Positions 49,598 to 59,173 of a stretch of DNA of 64,000 nt are shown here, piece by piece (the stretch's first letter is position 1; every line of letters starts with the position of its first letter). The stretch comes from Pseudomonadota bacterium. Its GTDB lineage: Bacteria > Myxococcota_A > Polyangia > GCA-2747355. The DNA lies in assembly GCA_016702545.1 (NCBI GenBank), contig JADJDT010000005.1, positions 248,001 through 312,000 of the forward strand. The letters are read 5' to 3'. The notes beneath the pieces are model-generated. The model was not told the origin of the DNA, searched no databases, and was given only the letters and a program-made list of their open reading frames with translations. The position numbers were made by a program, and so were the translations under genes.

Positions 49598-50170
49598 TCA
49601 GCGCAGGCCGGGCGTCTCGCCGCTCCGCAGGCGCAGGATGGTGGAGGGCACCTCGGGCGCGATCGGCTCGGGCACGAAGTGTGGGCGCGGCGCGCTCGCG
49701 GCCGCCGCGGAGCTCGCGCTCGGACCGGGCGTCAGCGCTGTGGTCAGTTGCTGCGGCGGTGGGGCCAGAGCGGGGCCCTTGGCGGTAGCGGTCGCCGGCG
49801 GACCCTCGGGCGCCTTCGCGCTCCCGCGCTTGGGCGCGGGGCCACCGCCCTTGTGGGCTAGCCCGCGCTTCCCGTCGCTCCGCCCGCTGCGCACCGCTCG
49901 CGCGGGCAGCGCCGGTAGGCTCGGCCTGGGCAGACCGGGCGCCGGTTGCTCCACCGACGTGGCCCCGGCAGGCGGCGCGACCTTGCGACCGGTGGTCCCG
50001 CGCTCTTCGGCACTACCCGGCCGACTCGGCAACACCGCCGGTGGGGGCAAGGGGTCTTGATCTCTGGTGATCGTGAGCAGGGCCGGCAGGTCGAAGGTCA
50101 GCCCGTGGGCCCCGGGGTCGCCGCCGAGCAGGGCGACCGCGCCAAGCGCTATTGCAAGCAGGTTTCTCAT
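49598..50170 (-). CDS. Secreted Pro/Ala-rich protein of unknown function
   Basis: This 190-residue protein has an N-terminal signal peptide (MRNLLAIALGAVALLGGDPGAHG) and then a low-complexity Pro-, Ala- and Gly-rich body with basic patches (KRGLAHKGGGPAPKRG). No domain is recognised. It lies upstream of murA on the same strand and diverges from the thiolase gene. Such proteins often span the periplasm or bind the cell wall, but there is no direct evidence here. Confidence 0.55.
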   Translation of the reverse strand: MRNLLAIALGAVALLGGDPGAHGLTFDLPALLTITRDQDPLPPPAVLPSRPGSAEERGTTGRKVAPPAGATSVEQPAPGLPRPSLPALPARAVRSGRSDGKRGLAHKGGGPAPKRGSAKAPEGPPATATAKGPALAPPPQQLTTALTPGPSASSAAAASAPRPHFVPEPIAPEVPSTILRLRSGETPGLR

Positions 50171-50435
50171 CGTGTCACCCGCCCCGCCGAACCTTCGTTC
50201 AGCGCGTCAAGCTGGCTCGTCGATCTGGCTCCTCAGCAGGTCCAGCCCTTCGCGGAATGGGCCGGCATCACCCTCTGCGCCGGACCGGCGCTTGTCCCTA
50301 ACTGGCTACGGTTAACCACTTCCACCGACGCGTCAAGCCCGGCGGCCTCTGCGGCGCGCAGCCAGAAAATCGCCCGGGCCGCGCGGCGGGGTAGGATGAG
50401 GCTGTCACTGTGCAGCGGCCTTTGCGGAGGGGAGC

Positions 50436-51641
50436 ATGGGCGAGGCCTTCGTCTTCGATGTGGTCCGCACCCCACGCGGGCTCGGCAAGAGCCAGGGCGC
50501 CCTCTACACCGTGCGGCCCGTGGAGCTGCTGGCCACCGTGCTGCGCGCGCTCCCGGCGCGCAACGCGCTCGACAGCGCCCTGATCGAGGACGTGATCATC
50601 GGCTGCGTGACGCAGACCGAGGAGCAGGGCGCCTGCATCGCGCGCTGGGGCGTGCTGGAGGCCGGCTTCGACCCGCGCGTCCCGGGCGTCACGGTGCACC
50701 GCTACTGCGCATCGGGGCTCCAGGCCGTCAACCAAGCGGCGGCGCTGGTCGCCTCCGGCTACGCCGAGCTGGTCGTGGCCGGCGGCGTCGAGAGCATGTC
50801 CCGCGTGCGGATGGGCGCCGACGGAGGCGCTCAGTATGACCCCGCGCTGCAGTGGGCGGTGGGCTCGGTGCCGCAGGGCATCGCGGCCGACCTGCTGGCG
50901 ACCTTGCGCGGGATCGGCCGCCACGACGTCGACGCCTTCGCGCTGCGCAGCCAGCAGCGGGCGGCGGCGGCTCGCGACGCCGGTCACTTCGCGCGCAGCC
51001 TGATCCCCGTCTGCGACGTCAACGGACTGCCGCTGCTCGAGCGCGACGAGCATCCGCGCCCGGAGACCACACTCGAGCGCTTGGCCCAGCTCAAGCCCGC
51101 CTTCGCCACGCTCGGCCGCCAGGGGGCGCTCGATGCGCTGACGCGCCGCGCGTATCCGCAGCTCGAGGCGATCGAGCACGTCCACACCGCGGGCAACGCC
51201 TCGGGCATCGTCGACGGTGCCGCGGCCGTGCTGATCGGCAGCCGCGCGCGTGGCGAGGCGCTGGGGCTGCGACCCCGCGCGCGGATCGTCAGCGCGGTCA
51301 GCGTCGGCGATGATCCCGTGCTGATGCTGTGGGGCCCGGTGCCCGCCACGCGGCTGGCGCTCGAGCGGGCCCGACTGACGCTCGACGAGATCGACCTCTT
51401 CGAGGTCAACGAGGCCTTCGCCGCCGTGCCGCTGGCCTACGCCCAAGAGTTCGGCCTCGAGCTCGATCGAATCAACGTCGATGGGGGCTCGATTGCGCTC
51501 GGCCACCCGCTGGGCGCCACGGGCGCGATGCTGCTCGGCACGCTGCTCGAGGCCCTCGAGCGCCGCGGGCTCCAGCGGGGCCTGGTCACGCTCTGCATCG
51601 GCGGCGGCATGGGCACCGCCACCATCATCGAGCGCGTCTGA
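50436..51641 (+). CDS. Acetyl-CoA C-acyltransferase (thiolase)
   Basis: This thiolase cleaves 3-ketoacyl-CoA in the last step of beta-oxidation. The catalytic residues are all present: nucleophilic Cys in HRYCASGLQAV, His in GGSIALGHPLGATG, and the second Cys in LCIGGGMGTA. VNEAFAAVPLAYAQEF is the conserved NEAF block. The 401-residue length is normal. GGAGGGGAGC precedes the ATG. It overlaps the following FadB/FadJ-type gene by one base (TGATG), so the pair form a beta-oxidation operon. Confidence 0.93.
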   Translation: MGEAFVFDVVRTPRGLGKSQGALYTVRPVELLATVLRALPARNALDSALIEDVIIGCVTQTEEQGACIARWGVLEAGFDPRVPGVTVHRYCASGLQAVNQAAALVASGYAELVVAGGVESMSRVRMGADGGAQYDPALQWAVGSVPQGIAADLLATLRGIGRHDVDAFALRSQQRAAAARDAGHFARSLIPVCDVNGLPLLERDEHPRPETTLERLAQLKPAFATLGRQGALDALTRRAYPQLEAIEHVHTAGNASGIVDGAAAVLIGSRARGEALGLRPRARIVSAVSVGDDPVLMLWGPVPATRLALERARLTLDEIDLFEVNEAFAAVPLAYAQEFGLELDRINVDGGSIALGHPLGATGAMLLGTLLEALERRGLQRGLVTLCIGGGMGTATIIERV

Positions 51642-53809
51642 TGAGCGCCCTCCCGAACCCCGCCGGCGCGATCGCCCCTTCCTTCGACGCGGCGCGCGGT
51701 CTCGCGACGCTGCGGCTGACCGGCCCCGGGGCCGACAACGTGCTCGACGAGCCGCTGGCGACGGCGCTCGTCGAGGCCGTGGCCTGGGCCCACGCGCTGC
51801 CGGGGCTGCGCGGCCTGATCGTCAGCTCGGCGCACCCCGACTTCTGTCGCGGGCCCGACCCCGACCGCTGGCTCGCGACGCCCGACGCCGCGGCGCTGCT
51901 CGCACGGGTGCGCCGCGTGCAGCAGGCGCTGCGGCGGCTCGAGACCTGCGGGGTGCCGGTCGTCGCCGTGCTGGCGGGCGCGGTCAGCGACGGGGGCCTC
52001 GAGTTGGCGCTCGCCTGCCACCGGCGCGTCGCCGTCGACGACCCCCGACTGCGCCTCGAGCTGCCGGCCCTGGCCTTCGGCCTGCTGCCGGCGGCGGGGG
52101 CGACCCAGCGGCTCCCGCGCTTGCTCGGGCTCGGGCCCGCGCTCGAGCTGCTGCTGCGGCCGGCGCCGCTCGGCGGCGAGTCGGCCCGCCGCGCCGGCCT
52201 GGTGGACGCGCTCTTCGCCGACCATGAGGCCGCGCTCGCCGACGCCGCGGGCTGGCTCGCCACCCGCCCCGACCCCGCGCAGGCCTACGATCGGCCGGGC
52301 TGGGTCCTTCCGGGCCCCGCGCCTCGCTCGACCGCGGCCCGCGACCTCGTGCTCAGCGCGGCCGGCGCCCTGCACCAGCGCACGGCCGGCTCGCAGCCCG
52401 CGCCCGAGCTGCTGCTGCGCGCGATCCACGAGGGTTGCGGCCTCGTCCTCGACCGCGCGCTCGAGGTCGAGGCGCGGCTGGCGGTCAGCGCCGCCCGCAG
52501 CGCGACCACCGGGGCGCTGATTCGCACGCTGTGGCAACACCGTCGCCAGGCCGAGGCGCTGACCGGCGGCGCCGGCGGCGCTGCGGGCCAACGCGTCGGC
52601 ATTCTGGGCGCGGGCCTGATGGGCGCGGGCCTGGCCTACCACTGTGCGACGCGCGGCTGCGAGGTGGTGCTGCGCGACGTCGATCCGGCGGCGCTGGACC
52701 GCGCCCGCGAGCGCTGGGCGCGGCGGAGCCCCGGCGACGGCCCGGCAGTGCCCGGGGCGCTCAGCCCCAGTGCCCACGCGGCGGCGCTGGCGCGCATCAC
52801 GCTCACGTTGGCGCTCGAGCCCTTGGCGGGCTGCGCGCTGCTGATCGAGGCCGTCGATGAGGCGCTGGCGCTGAAGCAGCGCGTGTTGGCCGAGACCGAG
52901 CCCCTGCTGGCCCCCGGGGCCCTCTGGGCCAGCAACACCTCGGCGCTGCCGCTGGCCAGCATCGCGGCCCAGGCCCGCGATCCCGCGCGCGTGCTCGGGC
53001 TGCACTTCTTTTCGCCGGTCGAGCGCATGCCGCTGCTGGAGATCGTGCGCGGCGCTTTGACCTCGGAGGCCACCCTCGAGCGTGCGCTGGCCTTCGCGGG
53101 GGCGCTGGGCAAGGCCCCGATCGTCGTCGGGGACGGCTACGGCTTTTACACCACGCGCGTGTTTCTGGCGTACCTGGTCGAGGGCGCCGAGCTGGTGGCC
53201 GAGGGCCACACGCCGGCGCTCGTCGAGTGGGCCGCGCGCCACGCCGGGATGGCGGTCGGCCCGCTGCAGGTCGCCGACGAGGTTGGGCTCGCGCTGGCGC
53301 GGCAGATCCTCGCCGGGGCGCAGCAGCAGCTCGGCCGCCCGGCCGCCAGCCCGGGCACGCGCCTGCTCGCGGCGCTGGTCGAGACGGAGGGCCGCGGCGG
53401 TCGCGCCGCCGGCGCCGGCTACTACAGCTACGTCGAGGGCCAGCGGCGCGGCCTGTGGCCGGGGCTCGGCGCGCTGAGCGCGCCGGGTCGCGTCGGGCAG
53501 TCGGTCGCGCGCGACAGCGCCGCCCAGGTCGGGCAGCGCCTGCTGCTGATTCAGGGCGTCGAGGCCGTGCGCGCGCTGGCGGAGGGGATCGTGACCCACG
53601 CGCGCGACGCCGACCTCGGCGCGGTGCTGGGTCTTGGCTTCGCGCCCGGCACCGGCGGGCCCTTGGCCTATCTCGATCGACTGGGCCTACCCGCCGCCTG
53701 CGCGCGGCTCGACGCGCTGGCCGCCGTGCACGGCGCGCGCTTCGCCCCACCGCCGCTGCTGCGCGAGGCGGCCGCGCGCGGCGAGCCCTTCTACCCTGTG
53801 ACGGAATAG
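51641..53809 (+). CDS. FadB/FadJ-type multifunctional fatty-acid oxidation protein
   Basis: This 722-residue fusion has an N-terminal enoyl-CoA hydratase/isomerase-like domain and a C-terminal 3-hydroxyacyl-CoA dehydrogenase. In the first domain the oxyanion loop and first Glu are seen in GGLELALACHRRVA. The second catalytic Glu of FadB (LPETKLG) is replaced by Ala (LPALAFG), so hydratase activity may be weak or altered. The dehydrogenase part has the NAD site GILGAGLMGAGLAYHC, the catalytic-region SNTSALPLASIA and His in LHFFSPVERMPLLEIV. It is coupled to the upstream thiolase, as in fadBA operons. Confidence 0.9.
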   Translation: MSALPNPAGAIAPSFDAARGLATLRLTGPGADNVLDEPLATALVEAVAWAHALPGLRGLIVSSAHPDFCRGPDPDRWLATPDAAALLARVRRVQQALRRLETCGVPVVAVLAGAVSDGGLELALACHRRVAVDDPRLRLELPALAFGLLPAAGATQRLPRLLGLGPALELLLRPAPLGGESARRAGLVDALFADHEAALADAAGWLATRPDPAQAYDRPGWVLPGPAPRSTAARDLVLSAAGALHQRTAGSQPAPELLLRAIHEGCGLVLDRALEVEARLAVSAARSATTGALIRTLWQHRRQAEALTGGAGGAAGQRVGILGAGLMGAGLAYHCATRGCEVVLRDVDPAALDRARERWARRSPGDGPAVPGALSPSAHAAALARITLTLALEPLAGCALLIEAVDEALALKQRVLAETEPLLAPGALWASNTSALPLASIAAQARDPARVLGLHFFSPVERMPLLEIVRGALTSEATLERALAFAGALGKAPIVVGDGYGFYTTRVFLAYLVEGAELVAEGHTPALVEWAARHAGMAVGPLQVADEVGLALARQILAGAQQQLGRPAASPGTRLLAALVETEGRGGRAAGAGYYSYVEGQRRGLWPGLGALSAPGRVGQSVARDSAAQVGQRLLLIQGVEAVRALAEGIVTHARDADLGAVLGLGFAPGTGGPLAYLDRLGLPAACARLDALAAVHGARFAPPPLLREAAARGEPFYPVTE

Positions 53810-53871
53810 ACGCGGACCGCGCGTTCGCGGGCCGCGCGCCGCGGCCCCGCTACTCTGCGGGCCGCGGCCCG

Positions 53872-55542
53872 CTACTCTGCGGGGCGGCGGCGCGCGCGGC
53901 GCGCGCCCTTCTCGTGCGGCATCGGCAGCAGGTAGGGCGTGTACTGGCGCTGGTCGCTGGCCTGCAGCTCGAGGTTCGAGAGCAGCACCGCCGGGCTGGT
54001 GGTCGAAACCGGGACGACGCCCGATTCGGCCCCGCAGAAGGCGTTTTGACAGCGCGGCGTGTCGCCGACGGCGATGACGTTGCGCAGCGCGGAGAGCGGC
54101 GTGCCGACGAAGGTGATGTTGTGGATCAGGTTCTCGCGCCCGTCGGCCCAGACCTGCACCGCCAGCGAGACCTGGCCCATGAAGGCCTGGAAGTCGTAGG
54201 AGTCGGTCGCCGTCTCGCCGCCCTCGGCGTCGAGGATCATGATGCCGAAGGGCTGCTTCAGCCGCCTGATCTCGTCGAGGAAGCGCTGCTTCAGCACGGC
54301 GTGGGGTAGGCCGCCCTCGGCCTGCACCACCAGATTCGCCATGCGGCTGATCGGCCGCTCGTGGTACTCGCTGCGCGCGTGCCCGTTGCCGCCCAGGCGG
54401 CTGCGCGTCACCGGCGCACGCCCGCTGAGGAAGTCGACCAGGCGCCCCTGGTCCACCAGCACGGCGCGCCGCGCGGGCGAGCCCTCGTCATCGTAGCGGT
54501 AGTGGCCCACGGTGCGCGTGCCCGCGAAGCGCCCCGCGGTCGGATCGTCGAGCACCGTGAGAAACTCGGGCACGATGCGCTTGCCCAGGTCGCGGGCGAA
54601 GGTCTGGCCCTCGCGCGTCGAGAGCAGCCGGCTGCCCTCCAGGCGGTGCCCCAGCACCTCGTGGAAGAGGATCCCCGCCGGCCCCGGCGCCAGCAGCACC
54701 GGCCCGGCGTAGGACTTGAGCGTCGGCGCCTGACTGAGCTGCCACAGCAGGCGCACGCGCTCGCGGATCTGCGCGATGAAGGGCCGCAGGTCGGGCAGGT
54801 CCTCGAGCGCCGGCGTGACGTAGAGCACGCGCGTGGCGACGACCTCGCCCTGCGGGCTGAGCAGCCACAGGTCGCAGCTCAGCTCGCAGACGCGGCTCTG
54901 ATCGATCAGGCGCGAGCCCTCGGAGTTGACGAAGAGCCGCGACACGTCGCGGATGCGGATCTCGACCCACGAGTTCTTGACCTCGGGGTACTGCTTGACC
55001 ACGCGCGAGGCGCGCTCGACGTAGTCCTTCCAGTAGCCGAGGTCGGGCGGGCGCGTGCGGCGGAAGCGCTGATCGACGATCGGCTCGGCGCGCACGAACG
55101 AGGGCAGGTCGCGGTTGGCGTCGACGTAGGTGATGTGGTGCGACTTCTTGCTCAGGTACTGCCGCACGGCCTCGCGGTAGCGGCTGTCGGTGAGCTTCCA
55201 CAGGTGGTACTTGAGCGCATCGACGTCGTTGCCGATCGGCATCTCGACGTGCTCGTAGCTCTCGCTCTCGCTCTCGTGGTCGTCGAGGCCGCCCTCGGTC
55301 ACCTGGTCGAAGCGGTAGGAGCCGACGCGCACGTCGCAGAACACGTTCCGCGCGTTCTGCACGCTGCTCTGGTTGATGTTGCCCAGCCGGCCCCACAGCA
55401 CCGTCAGGTGGATGTCGCGCAGCAGATAGCTGATGTAGCAGGGCCGTGGGTAGCCGGGCACGCGCAGGTGACGCCGCTGGCGCTCGCACTCGTCCTGCAT
55501 GGCCGTGAGAAAGCGTGCTGCCGAGCGTGCGTCGAGAGCCAT
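53872..55542 (-). CDS. tldD: TldD/PmbA-family metalloprotease
   Basis: This is the larger, catalytic type of subunit of the TldD/TldE protease, which processes small peptides in other bacteria. The zinc motif HEVLGH is in AGILFHEVLGHRLEG, and family blocks include GGNGHARSEYHERPISRM, NLVVQAEGG and SYDFQAFMGQVSLAVQVW. The 556-residue length is somewhat long for the family. ATG 55542 begins MALDARSAARF. No tldE/pmbA partner is adjacent, so it is either encoded elsewhere or not needed. The function in this organism is unknown. Confidence 0.85.
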   Translation of the reverse strand: MALDARSAARFLTAMQDECERQRRHLRVPGYPRPCYISYLLRDIHLTVLWGRLGNINQSSVQNARNVFCDVRVGSYRFDQVTEGGLDDHESESESYEHVEMPIGNDVDALKYHLWKLTDSRYREAVRQYLSKKSHHITYVDANRDLPSFVRAEPIVDQRFRRTRPPDLGYWKDYVERASRVVKQYPEVKNSWVEIRIRDVSRLFVNSEGSRLIDQSRVCELSCDLWLLSPQGEVVATRVLYVTPALEDLPDLRPFIAQIRERVRLLWQLSQAPTLKSYAGPVLLAPGPAGILFHEVLGHRLEGSRLLSTREGQTFARDLGKRIVPEFLTVLDDPTAGRFAGTRTVGHYRYDDEGSPARRAVLVDQGRLVDFLSGRAPVTRSRLGGNGHARSEYHERPISRMANLVVQAEGGLPHAVLKQRFLDEIRRLKQPFGIMILDAEGGETATDSYDFQAFMGQVSLAVQVWADGRENLIHNITFVGTPLSALRNVIAVGDTPRCQNAFCGAESGVVPVSTTSPAVLLSNLELQASDQRQYTPYLLPMPHEKGARRARRRPAE

Positions 55543-55739
55543 CGAGGAGCCACCGCCTGCGAGAGGGAGACGAAGCGACCGGCGGGCTGCGCCGCAACCC
55601 GCGCCGGGACTAGCGCTCTAGCGCACGCCAGCGAGGCTGTCCACCACACCCGGGGAATTCCCAGCCGGCGCCACGCAGCCCATCGGCGTGCGGGACGAGC
55701 GACGCGGTCGCGCTGTTGCGGGGAGCTGTACTTGATTAC

Positions 55740-56138
55740 TCAGGTCGCGACCGGCATCGAGACCTCGCGCACGAGATCGTCGAGGAACTCGCGGCGCACG
55801 GCGTCGAGGTTGACGAAGCGCACGGCGAACTCGCCCTCGGCCCCGCCGGCGCGCCGCACCACCTCACCGTAGACGGACATCACGCGCGTCTCGTTCTCGA
55901 TCACCAGCCGCAGCCGCACCTTGTGTCCGACGGGCGGCGGGGCTTCCTTGCCGCGCAGCAGCAGCCCGCCGAGGCTGAGGTTGACGGCCAGGTAGAAGCC
56001 CAGCCCCCCTTGCAGCTCGTCCTCGACCCAGGCCCCGTAGGGCAGCCGCGGGAATTGCCGGCGGTCGGCTGGATTCGGCGTCTTGGCGTGTTCGCTCGTG
56101 AGCGGCGGCCGCTCGGGGACAGAGGGTTCGCGGGCCAT
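55740..56138 (-). CDS. PilZ-domain protein
   Basis: This 132-residue protein is a single PilZ domain, a family that binds cyclic-di-GMP and modulates motility or exopolysaccharide. The Arg-containing motif DRRQFPRLPYGAWVE and the NLSLGGLLLRG block (in place of D/NxSxxG) are visible. ATG 56138 is the best start; the longer ORF to 56273 reads through non-coding sequence. In Myxococcota such small PilZ proteins are numerous. No neighbour points to a particular pathway. Confidence 0.8.
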   Translation of the reverse strand: MAREPSVPERPPLTSEHAKTPNPADRRQFPRLPYGAWVEDELQGGLGFYLAVNLSLGGLLLRGKEAPPPVGHKVRLRLVIENETRVMSVYGEVVRRAGGAEGEFAVRFVNLDAVRREFLDDLVREVSMPVAT

Positions 56139-56282
56139 GCTCCGCATCATAAGAGATAGCCGCGTCGTGGTCCACAGCGAGACCACACCGCCACGACCGG
56201 GCCCACCACCGGGGCCCGCGCCCGCGGTCGCCGGCCCGACCCACGCAGAGCACGCGCCCCGCTCGACGGCCAAGAAGACGGC

Positions 56283-56326
56283 AAAAAAATGCGGGCCGGG
56301 TGCGCATGGTGCTGCACCCGGCCCGC
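56283..56326 (-). terminator. Rho-independent terminator of the beta-propeller lipoprotein gene
   Basis: GCGGGCCGGGTGC (56291-56303) pairs perfectly with GCACCCGGCCCGC (56314-56326) across a 10-base loop. On the minus strand it is followed by ATTTTTTT, the classic U-tract. It lies 30 bp downstream of the stop at 56356. Confidence 0.9.
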
Positions 56327-56355
56327 GAAGCAGCCGCTGTCAAGCGCCGCTCAGC

Positions 56356-58737
56356 TCAGTCGATCGCGAGGCCTCGCATCGGATAGGCGTACACCGGCGG
56401 CAGGCTCAGCGGCAGTAGCGCCGTCGCCAGCGGGGTCGCCAGCGCGCCGAGCTGGGCGACGCGCACGCCCGCATCGCTGATCGCGTAGACGAAGGTGTTG
56501 GCGTCGTCGCTGGCCATCACGCTGCGGCGCACCTCCGGGTTGTAGTACGGCTGCCAGTCGTAGCGGCCCTGCGCCCGGTAGACGTCGTTCAGCGACACGG
56601 CCCCCTGCGGGGTGAAGCCCTTGTCCTTGTCGACGTGGTAGACGCGCAGCTCGCTGACGAAGCCGCCCCAGTAGCTCGCCGCGTCCGCCCCACCGACCCA
56701 GGCGTGGTAGTCGGTGTAGGGCACCGCGAGCAGGCCCTGCTCCGGGAAGAAGTTGAAGGCCTTGTGGTCCCACTGCGCCGCCGAGCTGGCGTTGGACGAG
56801 CCCACGAGCTGCAGGAAGGTCTGCCGCGGGTTCGCCATGTCGCTGACATCGAAGATCGCGAGCTGCACGCGGCGCTCGCCGCGGCCGGACTCCGGCAGGT
56901 AGGTGCCGATCGTCAGCAGGTGGTCGCTCCCCAGCGGATGGATGTAGCTCGAGAAGCCGGGCACCTTCAGCTCGCCCACCACGCGCGGCTTCGTCGGCTG
57001 CGAGAGGTCGAGCGTGAAGAGCGGGTCGACCTGGCGGAAGGTGACGACGAAGCCGCGCTTGCCGAAGAAGCGCGCGCTCTGGATCGTCTCGCCCTTGGCC
57101 AGGTCCGCGGTCTCGCCGACCACCTCCAAGGCCCCGTCCTTCGCCACGCCGAGCACGCTGACCTGGTTCGTCGTCACCGTGCGCCACGGCATCTCGGGAT
57201 CGGGCGCGTTCTCGTTGACCGTGGTCGCCACCCGCAGGAAGCCCTCGTGCTCGTCCATCGAGAACTGGTTGAGGATCGTGCCGTCCACGCCACCGGAGGC
57301 GACGTAGCGCGCCCGATCGGCCTGGCGGATATCGAACTTGTGCAGGTAGCTGTGGCTCTTCTGGCCCAGCTCGGGGGTCCACCACCAATGCTGGTTCGCC
57401 AGGTAGAGCGACTCGGTCGAGGCGTAGATCTGATCGACCTCGCCGACCACGGTCGTGCGGGTGATCGCGTCGGGCTTGTCGAGGTTGAGCGTGATCACGC
57501 TGGCGAGACCGAGCCGCACCGAGACGTCGGCCGCCGCGAAGTCCTTGCAGTCGTAGCCGAGCTCGCCGATCGTGCCGTCGGCGAAGCGAACCTTGCCCTC
57601 GGGCAGCCAGTCGGCCAGGGTCGCCGCGTAGATCAGCTTCTCGTTCTCGACCTTGAGCGCCTCGCGCGCCACCTTCAGCCGCCGCTCGTATTCGGCCTGG
57701 GCGACCTCCTGCACGTTCCGCAGGTACTGCTCGTAGGTCATGCCGGCCGGCACGGGCGCGCCCGCGTCACGCGCCACGGCCACGCCGCCGTCCTTGCTCG
57801 CGGTGCTCCCGCCCTCGCCGCTGCTCGCCGGCACGGCGTAGTACTTCTCCGGGTAGCCGATCTGCGGGTACTCGACGTTCGGGTAGAACGCGACCTTCTC
57901 CGGCCAGCGCACGTCGTCGCGCAGCACCACGCGCACGGAGGCGCCGATGCTGCGGGCGTGGGCGTAGTTGCCGGGCAGATAGATTTCGCGCACCAGCCGC
58001 AGCTTCGTCAGGTCGGAGACATCGACGACCGAGATCTTCGTCGCCGTCGGCACGAAGCCGCAGCGGAAGGGCCCACCGCCCACCGCGTCCACGGCGTAGC
58101 AGGGCATCATCATGCCACCCTTCGGCGCCAGGCTCGCGTCGTCGTCGCCGGTCTTCTGGGCGACGGCCTGGTCCACCGTCGAGAAGACGACGATCAGGTT
58201 CTTGTCGCCGTGCAGCGCCATCTCGGTCGGACGGCCCTCGATCTCGAGCTCGCCCTGCCGCGCCAGGTCTTGCGGCGGCCAGCTCTTGAGCGCGTGCAGC
58301 TTGCTGCCGCTGAGCATGAAGATGCGCTTGCCGTCGTTCTTGACGAAGTCCGGCTCATCGACGCCCGCGACCTGGTTATTGGTCGCGGTGCTGGCCGTCG
58401 GGGCGGAGGCCTTGGAGCCCGAGTCGGCGCCGGCCTGCGCCGCCGTCGGGGCCAGGACCGCATCGTTCGCGAACTCCATCCCACCCCGCATCGCGTAGGC
58501 GCCGGCGCCGTCGACCGCCAGGCGCATCTGCCTGATCGCCGCCGCCTCGATGTGCTTTTCGAGCTGCTCACAGCTGTCGAAGGAGCGCAGCGCGAAGGCG
58601 CGCTGCACGGCCGGCGGCGGCTTCGTGTTGTCCTCGTTGATCGGGGAGCGGGCGCTGTCGCCGCAGCCGACGGCGAGCGCCAGCGCCATGCCCGCGCCCA
58701 GGTACGGGCGGAAGCGATGCGAATGATTGCGCCACAT
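56356..58737 (-). CDS. Beta-propeller-domain lipoprotein (Beta_propel family)
   Basis: This is a 793-residue lipoprotein with lipobox MALALAVGC. The family signature NNQVAGVDEPDFVKNDGKRIF, common to the secreted Beta_propel family (PF09826-type), is followed by a long beta-propeller. Typical segments are VDVSDLTKLRLVREIYLPG, VLFTLDLSQPTKPRVVGELKV-like blades, IHPLGSDHLLTIGTY and LAIFDVSDMANPRQTF. ATG 58737 has the excellent site AAGGAGGATCTCCC; the ORF is open to 58779. A strong terminator follows. In other bacteria the family has no assigned function. It is divergent from the beta-helix lipoprotein array. Confidence 0.85.
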   Translation of the reverse strand: MWRNHSHRFRPYLGAGMALALAVGCGDSARSPINEDNTKPPPAVQRAFALRSFDSCEQLEKHIEAAAIRQMRLAVDGAGAYAMRGGMEFANDAVLAPTAAQAGADSGSKASAPTASTATNNQVAGVDEPDFVKNDGKRIFMLSGSKLHALKSWPPQDLARQGELEIEGRPTEMALHGDKNLIVVFSTVDQAVAQKTGDDDASLAPKGGMMMPCYAVDAVGGGPFRCGFVPTATKISVVDVSDLTKLRLVREIYLPGNYAHARSIGASVRVVLRDDVRWPEKVAFYPNVEYPQIGYPEKYYAVPASSGEGGSTASKDGGVAVARDAGAPVPAGMTYEQYLRNVQEVAQAEYERRLKVAREALKVENEKLIYAATLADWLPEGKVRFADGTIGELGYDCKDFAAADVSVRLGLASVITLNLDKPDAITRTTVVGEVDQIYASTESLYLANQHWWWTPELGQKSHSYLHKFDIRQADRARYVASGGVDGTILNQFSMDEHEGFLRVATTVNENAPDPEMPWRTVTTNQVSVLGVAKDGALEVVGETADLAKGETIQSARFFGKRGFVVTFRQVDPLFTLDLSQPTKPRVVGELKVPGFSSYIHPLGSDHLLTIGTYLPESGRGERRVQLAIFDVSDMANPRQTFLQLVGSSNASSAAQWDHKAFNFFPEQGLLAVPYTDYHAWVGGADAASYWGGFVSELRVYHVDKDKGFTPQGAVSLNDVYRAQGRYDWQPYYNPEVRRSVMASDDANTFVYAISDAGVRVAQLGALATPLATALLPLSLPPVYAYPMRGLAID

Positions 58738-58974
58738 GGGAGATCCTCCTTGGCTAGCGAGCAAGCTGAGTTGAAGCATTATGACCTAGACTCCGCGTAG
58801 TTCTGTTTGCACGTCGCGTGCCTCGCCGCCACCTGCCCCAGAACCCCATGATTCCAAGGTCCCCACGCCCGCGGCCCGCGGCGCACCCCTCAGAAAACTG
58901 ACGTCTCGCCGCGGCCGCCTCAAAAATTCGCGTCGCGCGTCGCTCGCGCGCCCTCGCGCTTTCCCGCCCGGCGG
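58738..58974. other. Divergent upstream region without a gene
   Basis: Together with the repeat at 58975 this forms a 436-bp gap between two divergent lipoprotein genes. On the minus strand CATAAT lies about 30 bp upstream of the lipoprotein ATG and may be a -10 element, but I see no matching -35. Nothing else is recognisable. Confidence 0.4.
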
Positions 58975-59112
58975 TGACTCAGGGGGCTTTCGCAAAGCCC
59001 CCTCGTCGCGGGGAGTGAATCCCCGCGACTTCACCCCACAACGCTCGCCTGTCGGCTCGTCTAGCCCGAGAGCAAACGGTTTGTGCTAAAACGCGCTGGC
59101 TTTCGGGCTAGG
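58975..59112 (+). repeat. Dispersed three-hairpin repeat, copy C
   Basis: This is the third and most complete copy. Hairpin 1 is GGGGGCTTT-cgc-AAAGCCCCC (58982-59002). Hairpin 2 is a perfect 10-bp stem with loop GTGAA (59005-59029). Hairpin 3 (59062-59110) pairs TAGCCCGAGAGC with its partner GCTTTCGGGCTA-like arm. Against copies A and B, an A-U pair has become G-C and another has become G-U, so the stem is kept while the sequence drifts. It lies upstream of the beta-helix gene at 59174. Confidence 0.8.
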
Positions 59113-59173
59113 CTGGGCGCCGTGCCGCATCGTGGCGGCCCATGCCGACCCGCCGACAAAGGACACGCCTCCC

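Noticed and set aside
51437..53599. 720-codon minus-strand ORF opposite the FadB-type gene
   Set aside because: It is a compositional shadow of a gene with clear catalytic motifs on the + strand.
58786..59034. Small minus-strand ORF reading KSRGFTPRDE inside the dispersed repeat, also seen in copy B
   Set aside because: The peptide is similar in both copies only because the DNA repeat is. It has no ribosome-binding site and crosses the hairpins.
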